Of a stretch of 64,000 nt of DNA, positions 8,335-17,411 are shown piece by piece. The DNA is from an uncultured Caulobacterales bacterium (GTDB lineage Bacteria > Pseudomonadota > Alphaproteobacteria > Caulobacterales > Caulobacteraceae), in contig CAIOYC010000032.1 of the NCBI GenBank assembly GCA_903862425.1, positions 1 to 64,000 of the forward strand, in the 5' to 3' direction. The notes beneath the pieces are model-generated. The model saw nothing but the letters and a program-made list of their open reading frames with translations. It searched no databases and was not told the DNA's origin. Made by a program: the position numbers and the translations under genes. The stretch's first letter is position 1, and each line of letters opens with the position of its first letter.

Positions 8335-9618
8335 ATGACCGTGTTCGTATGGTTCGCCGCCGCCCTGGCCGTCCATGCCGCACCGTCGTCCAATCTCGGC
8401 AGCGAGGTCTATGTCGTCCAGCGCGGTGAAACACTCTCGCAGATCGCCCAGCGCGGACTGATTGGCCTCTCCGCGGCCGCGCAGGTTCAGCGGCTGAACC
8501 ATATCGGCAACGACCGACGCATTCCCATCGGCACGAGGCTGCTGATCCCGCGCCCCTTGCTGAGGGACGATCCTATCCCGGCAACGGTGGAGGGTGTCCA
8601 TGGCGCGGTCTCGGTAGCGGCGAGCGGCGCTTCCCGACCACTGGCGGTGGGCGACAAGCTGGTGGAGGGTGCGCTAATTCTCACCGGCGAGAACGCGTCT
8701 GTCCGCCTCGGCTTGCCGGACGGCAGCCATCTGTCCATTCCCTCCAACAGCCGCATCCATCTCGACCGGCTCCGCGCCGTGGTCCTTACCGGCGGCATAG
8801 ACCGGCAGGTGAGCGTCCAGACCGGCGGGCTGGAATCGCAGGTCACGCCCATGACCAACCCGTCGAGCCGGTTCGTGGTGGTGACGCCGGTCGCGCAATC
8901 GGCCGTGCGCGGCACCGAGTTTCGTGTGGCCTATGATGCGGCGCACGAGCGGGCCAGCGCCGGCGTGTTGAAGGGCGTGGTGGGGGTCAACAACCCGAAG
9001 ACCGCACTCCGGGTGCCTGCAGGCAAGGGTGTGGTGGCGACGCCCGGCGGGCTGAAAGGGCCCTTGCCTTTGCTGCCCCCGCCTGCGCTTCAGCCCTCCA
9101 GCGCCGCCCAGACTGGAGAGCGCCTGCATTTCGGCCTCGATTCCGTGGCGGGCGCCGGCAGTTATCGCCTGGTGATCGGGTCCGACCCCAAGGTCGAGGC
9201 TGCGCTTGTCGAGCATGTTTCCGACAGGCCTGAGTTCGATCTGCCTTCGATGCCGGATGGCGCCTACTATGTGAAGGTCACCGCGATCAGCCGGGACGGG
9301 TTGGAGGGGCTGCCCGCCATCTCGCCGGTCATGCGTGTGCGGGCGGACCTGACCATCCTCGGCGCGCGGTTGTCGGACGCCGGTACGGAGTTCAGCTGGG
9401 CCTCACCGGGCGAGACCCCTGCGACCTACCGCTTCGTGCTGGTGCGGCGGACAATGCCCGATCATCCCGTGGTCGATGAAAAGGCTCTGAAGACGCCGCG
9501 CTTCATCACCGCTGCCCTGCCTGCCGGTGACTATACCTGGACCGTCTTCGCTGAGCGTGTGATCGGCGGACGGCGCATGGAGATCGTTTCCGACCCGCAA
9601 TCCCTGCATGTTCCATAG
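8335..9618 (+). CDS. Secreted LysM plus FecR-domain protein
   Basis: A probable periplasmic sensor or anchor protein of 427 aa. A short hydrophobic N-terminus (VWFAAALAVHA) resembles a signal peptide. A LysM peptidoglycan-binding domain covers about 26-72 (VVQRGETLSQIAQRG, IPIGTRLLIP). A FecR-type domain covers about 90-220 (VEGALILTGENASVRLGLPD, SAVRGTEFRVAYD). The rest resembles fibronectin-like beta domains. It begins right after the regulator stop and overlaps the kinase start by 11 bp. This suggests that it delivers a cell-wall signal to the adjacent CHASE2 kinase; that role is inference. Confidence 0.85.
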   Translation: MTVFVWFAAALAVHAAPSSNLGSEVYVVQRGETLSQIAQRGLIGLSAAAQVQRLNHIGNDRRIPIGTRLLIPRPLLRDDPIPATVEGVHGAVSVAASGASRPLAVGDKLVEGALILTGENASVRLGLPDGSHLSIPSNSRIHLDRLRAVVLTGGIDRQVSVQTGGLESQVTPMTNPSSRFVVVTPVAQSAVRGTEFRVAYDAAHERASAGVLKGVVGVNNPKTALRVPAGKGVVATPGGLKGPLPLLPPPALQPSSAAQTGERLHFGLDSVAGAGSYRLVIGSDPKVEAALVEHVSDRPEFDLPSMPDGAYYVKVTAISRDGLEGLPAISPVMRVRADLTILGARLSDAGTEFSWASPGETPATYRFVLVRRTMPDHPVVDEKALKTPRFITAALPAGDYTWTVFAERVIGGRRMEIVSDPQSLHVP

Positions 9619-11896
9619 GATCGGCCTCGGAGGCGACGCTCTGCGGCGTTACCCGATCATCTCACGCCTGTTAGCGGAATGGATCGCAGTTGGGCTCGTG
9701 TCGAGTCTGTTGGCGGTGATCCTCGCCCAGACGCCCCTCGCCAATCCTTTCGATAGGGCTCTCTACGACCAGCTGACCCGGATGCGAACGTACGGGCCAT
9801 CTGACAAGATACTGATCGCCGCCATCGACGAACCCAGTCTGGCGGAACTCGGCGCCTGGCCGTGGCGCCGCGGAATTCACGCCGCGCTGATCGACCGGCT
9901 GACCGCAGCAGGCGTCGCAGCCATCGGGTATGACGTCATGTTCCTCGAGCCTGATCCGGGGGGGGACGATGCTGCACTGGCGATCGCGCTCCTCCGTTCG
10001 GGCCGGACGGTGTTGCCGGTACTACAGGTCTCTCCGGGCGAAGCGGGGCGGGCCGCGCGCACCATCCGGCCCCTATCCGCCCTCGCCACCAGCGCTGTGG
10101 CGCTCGGTCAGGTGAACATCGCTCCCGACGCCGATGGCGTGGTGCGAAGGGTGTCGAGCCGCGTGGCCGATGGCGGCGCCTGCTGGCTTCAGCTGTCGTT
10201 GGCCGCTCGCGCCGTGGCGGAGCACGCGTCCCCGGACGTGGTGTGCTCGGACCTCGCCGCCGCGTCGCGCCGAGGCGGCCCTCTTATCGGCATCCCCGCC
10301 GCGCTTGTGCCCTTTGCCGGTACGCCGGGCCGTTTCCGCACCGTGTCCGCCGCCGCCGTGCTGCGCGGTGAGGTTCCGGCCGAGTTCCTGCGCAATCGCA
10401 TCGTGCTGGTCGGAGCCACGGCGGCAGGCCTCGGCGACCGCTATCCCACTGCATCCTCCGGCGCCAGGGGTGGCCTGTACGGCGTCGAGTTGCAGGCCAA
10501 CCTTCTCGACGCCGCACTGCGCGGCGCGCGGATGGAGCTGGTTCCGACGGGGCTCGTCATCGCTGCGGCGCTGGCGCTGGTCTGGCTGTTTCTGGCAGGG
10601 CTGTTCCGCCTGGCCCCGCGCCTTGGCCTTCCCTTGTTGTTTGGACTGACGGTTGTCGTGCTCGCGGGGTCGGTGCTCGCTTTCGCCGCCGGCTGGTGGA
10701 TTTCGCCTCTGCCCGCTCTGGCCGGGCTAGGGTTGGCCTATCCGCTGTGGAGCTGGCGGCGGCTGGCCATCACTTCCGACGCCCTCGGTCGGGAGCTCGC
10801 CCGCTTCGATGACGCCGGCGAGAGCGGCCGGATGCTGGGCGCCGATGCCTTGTCGCGCCAGCTCAACAGTCTGGAACTGGCCACGGAGCGCCTACGCAGG
10901 CTGCACGGGATGGTCGCCCAGACCCTGCAAAGCCTGCCCGATCCCACCGTCGCCATGGATCAGGAATGTGTCGTCCGGCTCGACAACGCCCAGGCGCGCG
11001 CCCTCATCGGCGGACAGGATCCGGTCGGACACCCCCTGTCCTACTGGCTATCGACGGCGCTCGGCAGTCGCACAGGGCAGATCGCACTGGCCGCGCTCAA
11101 CGATGGCGAAACGCCCCTGGAGCTGACCGCCGCAGAGCGAAGCTTCGAACTTGGTCAGTCCGCGATAGAGGGGTTCGGCGAAGGCGCGCCGTGGACCATC
11201 GTGCGTCTGACCGACATCACCGCCATCCGGCGCGCCGTACGCCAGCGCGAGGACGCCCTGCAACTGCTCACCCACGATATCCGCGCGCCCTTCGCCTCGA
11301 TCTCCTCCCTGATTAATACGGCGACAGGACCCATTACGATGGACCTCCTTCAGCGGATCGACACCTATGCGGCGCGCGGGCGGACCTTGGCCGAAAGTTA
11401 CGTCCAATGGTCGCGGGCGGAAAATGCCGAAGTGCGCCCTGAATTATTCAGCCTAGGTGACGCAGCCATCGACGCTGCGGACGAGGCCTGGTCGCGCGCC
11501 GAGCAACGGGGTGTCACGCTCGCAACTCAAATCCCCGACGACGAGATCCTGATGCTCGGCGACCGTAGCCTCTTGACCCGCGCCCTCCTGAACTTGGTCG
11601 ATAACGCCATTCGCCATAGCGCCGAAGGGGGCTGCGTCGATGTGGTGTGCGCCACCGACGGCGAGCACGCGACCTGCGAAGTCCGGGACTGTGGCTCAGG
11701 GGTTCCGGCGGAGCTTATCCCTCGGCTTTTTCAACGCTTTTCTCGCTCGGGCGGAGACCAGCAGACCACCGGGGCGGGCCTCGGCCTCGCCATCGTCGCG
11801 TTGGTGGCCCAGCGCATGGGTGGCACGGCGACCTATCATCCGCGGAGCGGCGGTGGGGCGATCTTCCGCCTGACCCTGCCGATTTTCCGAGAATAG
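9608..11896 (+). CDS. CHASE2-domain sensor histidine kinase
   Basis: Membrane kinase, 762 aa. One TM segment (about 24-41) leads into a periplasmic CHASE2 domain (about 45-305: ILIAAIDEPSLAELGAWPW, NRIVLVGATAAGLGDRYPT). Three TM segments follow (about 312-385), then a PAS-like linker. The kinase core carries H556 in LTHDIRAPFASI, an N-box (NLVDNAIRHS), GSGVP and TGAGLGLAIV. The ordered set of response regulator, FecR protein and CHASE2 kinase with overlaps implies one signalling unit. The ligand is unknown. The CDP-alcohol phosphotransferase follows 107 bp later on the same strand. Confidence 0.92.
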   Translation: MFHRIGLGGDALRRYPIISRLLAEWIAVGLVSSLLAVILAQTPLANPFDRALYDQLTRMRTYGPSDKILIAAIDEPSLAELGAWPWRRGIHAALIDRLTAAGVAAIGYDVMFLEPDPGGDDAALAIALLRSGRTVLPVLQVSPGEAGRAARTIRPLSALATSAVALGQVNIAPDADGVVRRVSSRVADGGACWLQLSLAARAVAEHASPDVVCSDLAAASRRGGPLIGIPAALVPFAGTPGRFRTVSAAAVLRGEVPAEFLRNRIVLVGATAAGLGDRYPTASSGARGGLYGVELQANLLDAALRGARMELVPTGLVIAAALALVWLFLAGLFRLAPRLGLPLLFGLTVVVLAGSVLAFAAGWWISPLPALAGLGLAYPLWSWRRLAITSDALGRELARFDDAGESGRMLGADALSRQLNSLELATERLRRLHGMVAQTLQSLPDPTVAMDQECVVRLDNAQARALIGGQDPVGHPLSYWLSTALGSRTGQIALAALNDGETPLELTAAERSFELGQSAIEGFGEGAPWTIVRLTDITAIRRAVRQREDALQLLTHDIRAPFASISSLINTATGPITMDLLQRIDTYAARGRTLAESYVQWSRAENAEVRPELFSLGDAAIDAADEAWSRAEQRGVTLATQIPDDEILMLGDRSLLTRALLNLVDNAIRHSAEGGCVDVVCATDGEHATCEVRDCGSGVPAELIPRLFQRFSRSGGDQQTTGAGLGLAIVALVAQRMGGTATYHPRSGGGAIFRLTLPIFRE

Positions 11897-12003
11897 GCGT
11901 GCAGGGTCTGGTTCCGACGACGCGGGCGACTAGATTTCCGTAGTGAAATTGTCGCATTCTGTTCATCGCCCGGGGCTGGGGCGTGTAGCGTAGGAACGGG
12001 CTG

Positions 12004-12627
12004 ATGTTGGGTACATCCTGGAGCCATCTTCTGGTGCGGCCTCTGGTGCGGCCGCTGATCCGCCTCGGTGTGACGCCGAACCAGATCACCATGGTTCACC
12101 TGATCCTCGGGCTCTGCACCGTCGCGGCCATCGCGTGGGGTTCGCCCACGGCGCGGCTCGTGGCCGGGTTCGCCTGGCTGGTCTCCTGCCTGCTCGACCG
12201 ACTGGATGGCGAAGTGGCGCGGATCGGCGACATGTGCTCGCCGGAGGGCCACAAGTTCGACTGCTTCGTCGATACGGCGTTGAGCTGCCTCTATTTCCTG
12301 GCGCTTGGCGTGGGCCTGCGCGACGCACCCTATCCAATGGGATGGATCGCGGTCGTCTGCGGCGCCATAGCCTGCGCCAGCCAGTTCACCCTCAATCAGG
12401 TGGCGGAAGCCTTCGACAGCCAGTCCGAAGACGGCGGCAAGATCCTCGCCAGCCGCTGGGGCTTCGACGCCGACGATGCGCTCTACCTGCTCGGACCGCT
12501 GGTCTGGTTGCCGATGGAGCTTCGCCTCGGCGCAACGGTGCTGGCGGCGCTCGGCACCGGCTTCTTCCTGATGCTGTTCATCCACCGCTGGTCCAAGCTG
12601 AAGCAACGTCTGGCGGCGGGTAGTTAG
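12004..12627 (+). CDS. CDP-alcohol phosphotransferase, candidate phosphonolipid synthase
   Basis: Integral membrane enzyme (207 aa) of the family that moves a phospho (or phosphono) head group from a CDP-alcohol to an alcohol acceptor. The full catalytic motif is present without deviation: D65-x2-D68-G69-x2-A72-R73-x8-G82-x3-D86-x3-D90 (DRLDGEVARIG onward). About five or six TM helices follow. It has no pgsA or pssA context. It is convergent with the phosphonate operon and shares a TTAG stop overlap with the transaminase gene. By context I infer CMP-aminoethylphosphonate as donor and a lipid alcohol as acceptor. An ordinary phospholipid head-group transferase is the alternative. Confidence 0.85.
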   Translation: MLGTSWSHLLVRPLVRPLIRLGVTPNQITMVHLILGLCTVAAIAWGSPTARLVAGFAWLVSCLLDRLDGEVARIGDMCSPEGHKFDCFVDTALSCLYFLALGVGLRDAPYPMGWIAVVCGAIACASQFTLNQVAEAFDSQSEDGGKILASRWGFDADDALYLLGPLVWLPMELRLGATVLAALGTGFFLMLFIHRWSKLKQRLAAGS

Positions 12628-13700
12628 AGCGCGCCGATCGCCTCGACCAGTTCGTCGAAATCGCTGTCCTGCAGCGCGCCTATGCAACCGATGCGAAAGG
12701 TTTCCGCCTCGGTGAGTTTGCCCGGATAGATCACCAGCCCGCGCGCCGCGAGGGCGTCGTACAGCGCTTCAAAATCGAATTGCAGGTCCGGCCGCGGCCG
12801 GAACGTGGCGATGATCGGCGCCTGCAGGTTGTGACTGAGATAGAGCCGGTAGCCGAGCGGCTCCAGCCCTTGGAGCAGTCGGTCCAAATGTCGCTGATAC
12901 CGCGCCAGACGCAGGCCTGGTCCGCCCTCGGCTTCCAGCAGGCGCAGCGCTTCCACGAGGCCGGCCACCACCTGCACCGGCGGGGTAAAGCGCCACTGGC
13001 CATTGTCCTCGAAGCCGCGCCACTGGGCATGCAGGTCGAACGACAGGGACGGGCTGCGGCCTGAGGCGGCTTCCAGCATCGAACGCTCGATCAGGGCGAA
13101 GCCAAGGCCCGGCGGCCCTTCCAGGCACTTGTTGCTGGAGGCCAGCACGGCGGCGACCGGCAATGTGGCAAGGTCGAGCGGCAGGGCGCCGAAACTGGCC
13201 ATGGCGTCCACGATCAGGCGCAGGCCCGCCGCCTGCACCACCTCGGCAATGGCGGGCAATGGGTTGAGCAGGCCCGTGGTGGTTTCGCAATGGACCACAG
13301 CCACGTGAGTGATCGCGGGATCATCTTGAAGAGCGGCCTGAACCTTATCCGGAGCAACCGGCTCGTTTTCCGCCCACTCGATGGCCTCGACCACGCGGCC
13401 TAGCCTCTTGGCGATGGCCGCCATGCGTCGACCATAGGCGCCGTTGATCAGCACCAACAGCTTGTGCTCCGGCCCGATCAGGGTAGCGACCGCCGCTTCG
13501 AGGATGAAGGTGCCGCTGCCCTGCAGGGGCACGCAGACGTGGGTGTCCGCAGCGTTCGACACGTTGAGCAGGCGCGCGCGCAGCTCGGCGGTCAGGGCGA
13601 TGAAGGCCGCATCGCGTGAACCCCAGTCCTGGGCCATCGCCTGACGCACCCGCTCGTCGGTGGTCAACGGCCCGGGGGTGAACAGGCGCAGTGTGGTCAT
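12624..13700 (-). CDS. phnW: 2-aminoethylphosphonate:pyruvate transaminase-like (PhnW family)
   Basis: PLP-dependent fold-type I aminotransferase of 358 aa. It begins LRLFTPGPLTTDERVRQAM and carries the HCETTTGLLNP and VDAMASFGALP blocks. The PLP lysine lies in ASSNKCLEGPPGLGFALI. In catabolism the enzyme converts AEP to phosphonoacetaldehyde. Beside PEP mutase and phosphonopyruvate decarboxylase it should run in reverse and make AEP. Its start overlaps the decarboxylase stop by 4 bp (ATGA). Confidence 0.9.
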   Translation of the reverse strand: MTTLRLFTPGPLTTDERVRQAMAQDWGSRDAAFIALTAELRARLLNVSNAADTHVCVPLQGSGTFILEAAVATLIGPEHKLLVLINGAYGRRMAAIAKRLGRVVEAIEWAENEPVAPDKVQAALQDDPAITHVAVVHCETTTGLLNPLPAIAEVVQAAGLRLIVDAMASFGALPLDLATLPVAAVLASSNKCLEGPPGLGFALIERSMLEAASGRSPSLSFDLHAQWRGFEDNGQWRFTPPVQVVAGLVEALRLLEAEGGPGLRLARYQRHLDRLLQGLEPLGYRLYLSHNLQAPIIATFRPRPDLQFDFEALYDALAARGLVIYPGKLTEAETFRIGCIGALQDSDFDELVEAIGAL

Positions 13701-14845
13701 GCCGCGATCGGGCGGGCGAGGAAGGCCTTGAACCGCTGCGCAACCTCGGCGGGGCTGACCGTCGGGCGACCAAGCTTATCCATGGAGCCGGGCTTCATCC
13801 GCAGATGCACCAGGGCCGGGCCGCCTTCAGCCTTGGCGCTAGCGAGGGCGGAGGCGAAGCCGTTCAGGCTGTCGGCCGAGGCGGCGTAACGATAACCGCA
13901 GGCCAGGGCGATAGCGGCGAAATCCACGCCGGGGCTGACCGTAGCCTGGCCGCCGGTGGAGTCGTGCACTCCGTTGTCGAGCAGGATGTGGATCAGGTTG
14001 GCGGGCTGGTAGGCGCCGATGGTGGCGAAGGCGCCGAGTTTCATCAGCGCCGCGCCGTCGCCGTCGATCACTGTCACGGGCCGGGGCGTGTTCAAGGCCA
14101 CGCCGAGCGCCATGCCTGATGCGCCGCCCATGGAACCGACCTGATAGAGGTGCTGCTCGCGGTCATCGAGCGTGAACAGTTCGCGCCCGCACTTGCCGGT
14201 GGTGGCGATCACCGCCGTTTCATCGTCGGTCCAGTTGAGGAAGGCTTTCAGCGCCTGTTCGCGGGTAGGGCGTTCGCCTCCGGCCTCGAAGCGGTCGCGG
14301 CGGCCGGACCGGGGCGGCGCAAGCGGCGCCTGATCGAGGGGACCATCCTCCACGTCTCCCTTGCGCATCACCCAGGCGACCGGGAGGCCGGTGCTCGCCA
14401 TGGCGGCCACGGCAGCGGTGAAGGCGGGGGCGATGGCGTCGGACGTGTTGGGGAAGGTATGGGGCGGCGCGCCGATCAGGTCCAGAAGCTTGTGGGTGAT
14501 CCGACCCATCAGCTCGTGCTGCGGCTCGTCCTTCAGTCCAGGCTCGCCGCGCCAGGTGGTGATGAACAGGGTAGGGATGTGGAAGGGGGCGTTAAGCGAG
14601 GTCAGCGGATTGACCGCGTTGCCGAGGCCGGAATTCTGGCACATCACCACGGTCTGCCGCCCGGCCAGCCATGCCCCCGCGGCGATGGCCACCGCCTCGC
14701 CCTCGCTCGTGGCGCCCACATAGCGGAGCGAGTGGTCGGACAGGACGCCATTGATCAGCGGTGTAAGAAAGCTGCACGGCACGCCGGTGTAGAAATCGAA
14801 GCCTGCGCGTCCTGCTTCGCGGAGGAAGTCCTGAGCCGTGATCAT
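13697..14845 (-). CDS. ppd: Phosphonopyruvate decarboxylase
   Basis: ThDP-dependent enzyme (382 aa) converting phosphonopyruvate to phosphonoacetaldehyde, the irreversible step that pulls PEP mutase forward. The N-terminal half contains DFYTGVPCSFLTPLIN and the conserved Glu in ATSEGEAVAIAAGAWLAG. The ThDP/Mg motif is VIDGDGAALMKLG through HILLDN. PHISTGGQ-type family residues appear as VHDSTGGQ. It lies between pepM (57-bp gap) and the transaminase (4-bp overlap) in one minus-strand operon. Confidence 0.94.
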   Translation of the reverse strand: MITAQDFLREAGRAGFDFYTGVPCSFLTPLINGVLSDHSLRYVGATSEGEAVAIAAGAWLAGRQTVVMCQNSGLGNAVNPLTSLNAPFHIPTLFITTWRGEPGLKDEPQHELMGRITHKLLDLIGAPPHTFPNTSDAIAPAFTAAVAAMASTGLPVAWVMRKGDVEDGPLDQAPLAPPRSGRRDRFEAGGERPTREQALKAFLNWTDDETAVIATTGKCGRELFTLDDREQHLYQVGSMGGASGMALGVALNTPRPVTVIDGDGAALMKLGAFATIGAYQPANLIHILLDNGVHDSTGGQATVSPGVDFAAIALACGYRYAASADSLNGFASALASAKAEGGPALVHLRMKPGSMDKLGRPTVSPAEVAQRFKAFLARPIAA

Positions 14846-14902
14846 GGCCGAGGTTTAGCGAGGGACTTCGGGCGATGCGAGCCCCCATCCACTTGAAAAG
14901 GA

Positions 14903-16588
14903 TCAGGCGAAATTGCGCGCTTCCGCAAGGTCCGGCGCCGTGTCCACGTCGAGCCAGTGACCGGAGAAGACATAGAGCTTCACCGGGTGGCGGGCGGCGA
15001 GGCGCGACAGCAGAACCGGCATGTCGGCGGTCTCGATCAAGCCTTCGGCGCGCAGCAACTCGATCTCCTCGCGCAGCCATTCGGTGCCGACGGGGCTGAA
15101 GCGGACGAGGCCGATCCATTCGCCTGCCAGCCTCTCGCCCTTCACATCGGGGCCGATGGAGACGAGGTCCGGCGGCGTCTCCTCCAGATAGTCGGCGGAG
15201 GGCGCGCGGTCGCCGGCCACGAAATCGTGGACTCGCCCGTCCTCGCCCACGAAGCGGCCGAGCGAATCCACAGCGATGACGATATCGCCGGGTGTGGAGA
15301 GCAGGCCTGTGAGGATGTAGTTGCGGAACAGGACGTCGCCGTAGGAGACCAGCACCTCGCCCTGCAGCCGCTCATGCGCCGTGGCCAAAGAGTAGACCTC
15401 GTTGGTGTCGTCGAAGCGGTCGTTGTCGAACAGCTCCGCGCCGACCGGGGTGACCGCCGCCTTGCCATAGCCACGCACGATGCCGACCTGGCGTATGCCG
15501 GCCGCTCCGAAGGCGTCCATCTGCCGGCGCAGTAGAGACTTGCCGCGGATGTCCACCATACACTTGGGCTGGCCGTCGATACCGCCCGAGGCCGCCAGGA
15601 TGATGGCGCGGCTCTGGGCGCCGGCAGGCAGGTATCGGCGTTCTGCGGCTTCCAACTCATCGTTGGCGGTGATGCGGAAGATGTCTTTCACGCTGGTTAC
15701 GCGGCCTTCGACCTCCATGAGCGACTCGTCTTCTCGGATGCGAGCGGCGGTCTCGCGCATGGCGGTGATGGAGGAACGCATCAGATGGTTGGCCCAGATG
15801 ATGGCGTTCACGCCCGCGCGCCTGAAGGCGTCGGTGGGCGTGGCGTAGTACATGGTAGGTACGATCACCAGGGGCGAGCGGCGGCCCCAGCGCTCGGTGA
15901 ATTCCAGGATTTCGTTCGGACTGGCGAGCTTGGAATGGATCAGGATCGAGTCCGCTCCGGCCGCATGATAGGCCTCAGCCCGACGCAACGCCTCGTCCAT
16001 GCCCCGGCCCGAGATCAGCGCCTCCACCCGCGCGACCACGCAGAAATCGTCGTTGATCTGGCTGTCCTTGGCGGCGCGGATACGGCCGCAGAACTCCTCG
16101 ATGTCGGCCAGAGGCTGGCCCTCGCCGATGAAGGAGTTCGTCTTGGGAAAAAGCTTGTCCTCGATACAGACGCCGGCGATGCCGCGCTCACCCAGCTTGC
16201 GGACCAGACGGCGTACGCTGTTGAAGTTGCCATAGCCCGTGTCGCCATCGACCAGAATCGGAACCTTGACCGCGTCGGCCATGTATTCGAGCACTTCCAG
16301 GACCTGGGTCCAGGACGCCTCGTTGGAATCGCGCAGGCCCATCGAGGCCGAGATCGTCAGGCCCGAAGCCCAGATCGCCTGAAACCCGGCTTCCTCGGCT
16401 ATTTTGGCCGACATGCCGTTATGCGACTCCATCAGGAAGGACAGGGTCTGGGAGGTCAGCACCTCGCGCAGGGTGGCGAACCGGGACACGGGCCGCGCCA
16501 TCGGCCCGACGCTCTTTTCGCCGGAGACCGCAGCGGACAAAGAGATTTCCGGAGTATCCGTCACAGCCGCCTCGTAGGAAAATTTCAC
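14903..16588 (-). CDS. pepM: Phosphoenolpyruvate mutase fused to a nucleotidyltransferase-like domain
   Basis: The 561-aa protein makes the C-P bond by converting PEP to phosphonopyruvate. Residues about 38-310 are the mutase barrel, with VDGDTGYGN (113-121) and the diagnostic [11 protein letters not shown] (143-153, EDKX5NS). Residues about 327-561 resemble a sugar/CDP nucleotidyltransferase, but the nucleotide loop is abnormal: [14 protein letters not shown] (331-344) is shorter than LAAGxGxR...PK and lacks its Arg. The C-terminal domain may therefore be weak or regulatory. The annotated start is GTG without a clear ribosome site; M30 is an alternative. It heads a minus-strand operon divergent from the second nucleotidyltransferase. 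Confidence 0.95.
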   Translation of the reverse strand: MKFSYEAAVTDTPEISLSAAVSGEKSVGPMARPVSRFATLREVLTSQTLSFLMESHNGMSAKIAEEAGFQAIWASGLTISASMGLRDSNEASWTQVLEVLEYMADAVKVPILVDGDTGYGNFNSVRRLVRKLGERGIAGVCIEDKLFPKTNSFIGEGQPLADIEEFCGRIRAAKDSQINDDFCVVARVEALISGRGMDEALRRAEAYHAAGADSILIHSKLASPNEILEFTERWGRRSPLVIVPTMYYATPTDAFRRAGVNAIIWANHLMRSSITAMRETAARIREDESLMEVEGRVTSVKDIFRITANDELEAAERRYLPAGAQSRAIILAASGGIDGQPKCMVDIRGKSLLRRQMDAFGAAGIRQVGIVRGYGKAAVTPVGAELFDNDRFDDTNEVYSLATAHERLQGEVLVSYGDVLFRNYILTGLLSTPGDIVIAVDSLGRFVGEDGRVHDFVAGDRAPSADYLEETPPDLVSIGPDVKGERLAGEWIGLVRFSPVGTEWLREEIELLRAEGLIETADMPVLLSRLAARHPVKLYVFSGHWLDVDTAPDLAEARNFA

Positions 16589-16646
16589 ACGCTGAACTCA
16601 GTGCCCGGACATATATACACTGTTGCGTCGCCACAAAGTCATCCGG
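16589..16646. promoter_or_regulatory. Divergent promoter region of the phosphonate locus
   Basis: Only 58 bp separate the two divergent starts, so both promoters and any operator must be compact or overlap the genes. An AT-rich core, CATATATACA (16609-16618), stands out from the GC-rich surroundings and could serve as a -10 in either direction. No convincing Pho-box direct repeat is visible. Confidence 0.4.
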
Positions 16647-17411
16647 ATGTCATTATCCCAGCCCCTCTCGATCACCGCGATCCTGCTCGCCGCCGGAGTT
16701 GGCAAGCGGCTGGGACGATCCAGCCCCTCGCCCAAGGTGCTGCTGGAGTTCGGCGGCAAAACCCTGCTGGCCCGCCACTTCGAGGCGCTTGCCCAGGCGG
16801 GCGTGGAGGAGTTGGTGATCGTCACGGGCTTTGAGGCCGATCAGCTGATCGCCGCCGCCAAGGCGCTGGACCCGCCGTTCAAGCTGACTTTCGTGACCAA
16901 CTCCCGCTTCACCGAAGGCAGCGTGGTGTCGCTGGCCACCTGTACCGACGTACTGCGCCGGGGCGGGATCACGCTCCTGATGGACGGCGATGTGCTCTAT
17001 GATCCGCGCATGCTGCAGCGGTTGATCGACGGTGCGGCGGAAAACGCTTTGCTGGTCGATCCCGAGCTCGAGCCGGGGGACGAGCCGGTGAAGCTGTGCT
17101 TCGATGCTTCGGGCGTCATCGTCGATTTCCGAAAGCGTCCGGAAAATCCCGGTGTGCGCCATGGGGAGTCGGTGGGTTTCTTCCGCTTCTCCCCGGCCAC
17201 GGGCGCCGAACTGGCCGACCGATGCGACTGGTATGTTCAGAACGCCCCGCATCTGGAGTACGAAGAGGCTATCCGTGACCTCATGCTGGCGGCTCCCGCC
17301 CGGTTCGGCGCGGAAGATGTGGGCGATCTGGCCTGGACCGAGATCGATTTCGAGGATGACGTGGTGAAGGCCCGAGAGGTGGTCCTGCCACAACTGGAGG
17401 CGCTGGTATGA
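16647..17411 (+). CDS. Nucleotidyltransferase, candidate CTP:aminoethylphosphonate cytidylyltransferase
   Basis: A 254-aa NTP-transferase. Unlike the domain fused to PEP mutase, its loop is canonical: ILLAAGVGKRLG followed by SPKVLLEFGGKTLL. The metal-binding Asp lies in LLMDGDVLYDPRML, and a second acidic motif near the end is WTEIDFEDD. ATG 16647 is preferred over the upstream TTG. PntC-type enzymes activate AEP as CMP-AEP before tailoring or transfer; that is the inferred role here. It overlaps the downstream oxygenase by 4 bp. A sugar or choline-phosphate nucleotidyltransferase is the alternative. Confidence 0.8.
   Translation: MSLSQPLSITAILLAAGVGKRLGRSSPSPKVLLEFGGKTLLARHFEALAQAGVEELVIVTGFEADQLIAAAKALDPPFKLTFVTNSRFTEGSVVSLATCTDVLRRGGITLLMDGDVLYDPRMLQRLIDGAAENALLVDPELEPGDEPVKLCFDASGVIVDFRKRPENPGVRHGESVGFFRFSPATGAELADRCDWYVQNAPHLEYEEAIRDLMLAAPARFGAEDVGDLAWTEIDFEDDVVKAREVVLPQLEALV

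Noticed and set aside
12004-12627. CDP-alcohol phosphotransferase considered as ordinary PgsA or PssA
   Set aside because: The motif alone cannot distinguish it, but gene context beside pepM and a nucleotidyltransferase makes a phosphonate head-group donor more likely; kept as an alternative in the feature entry.
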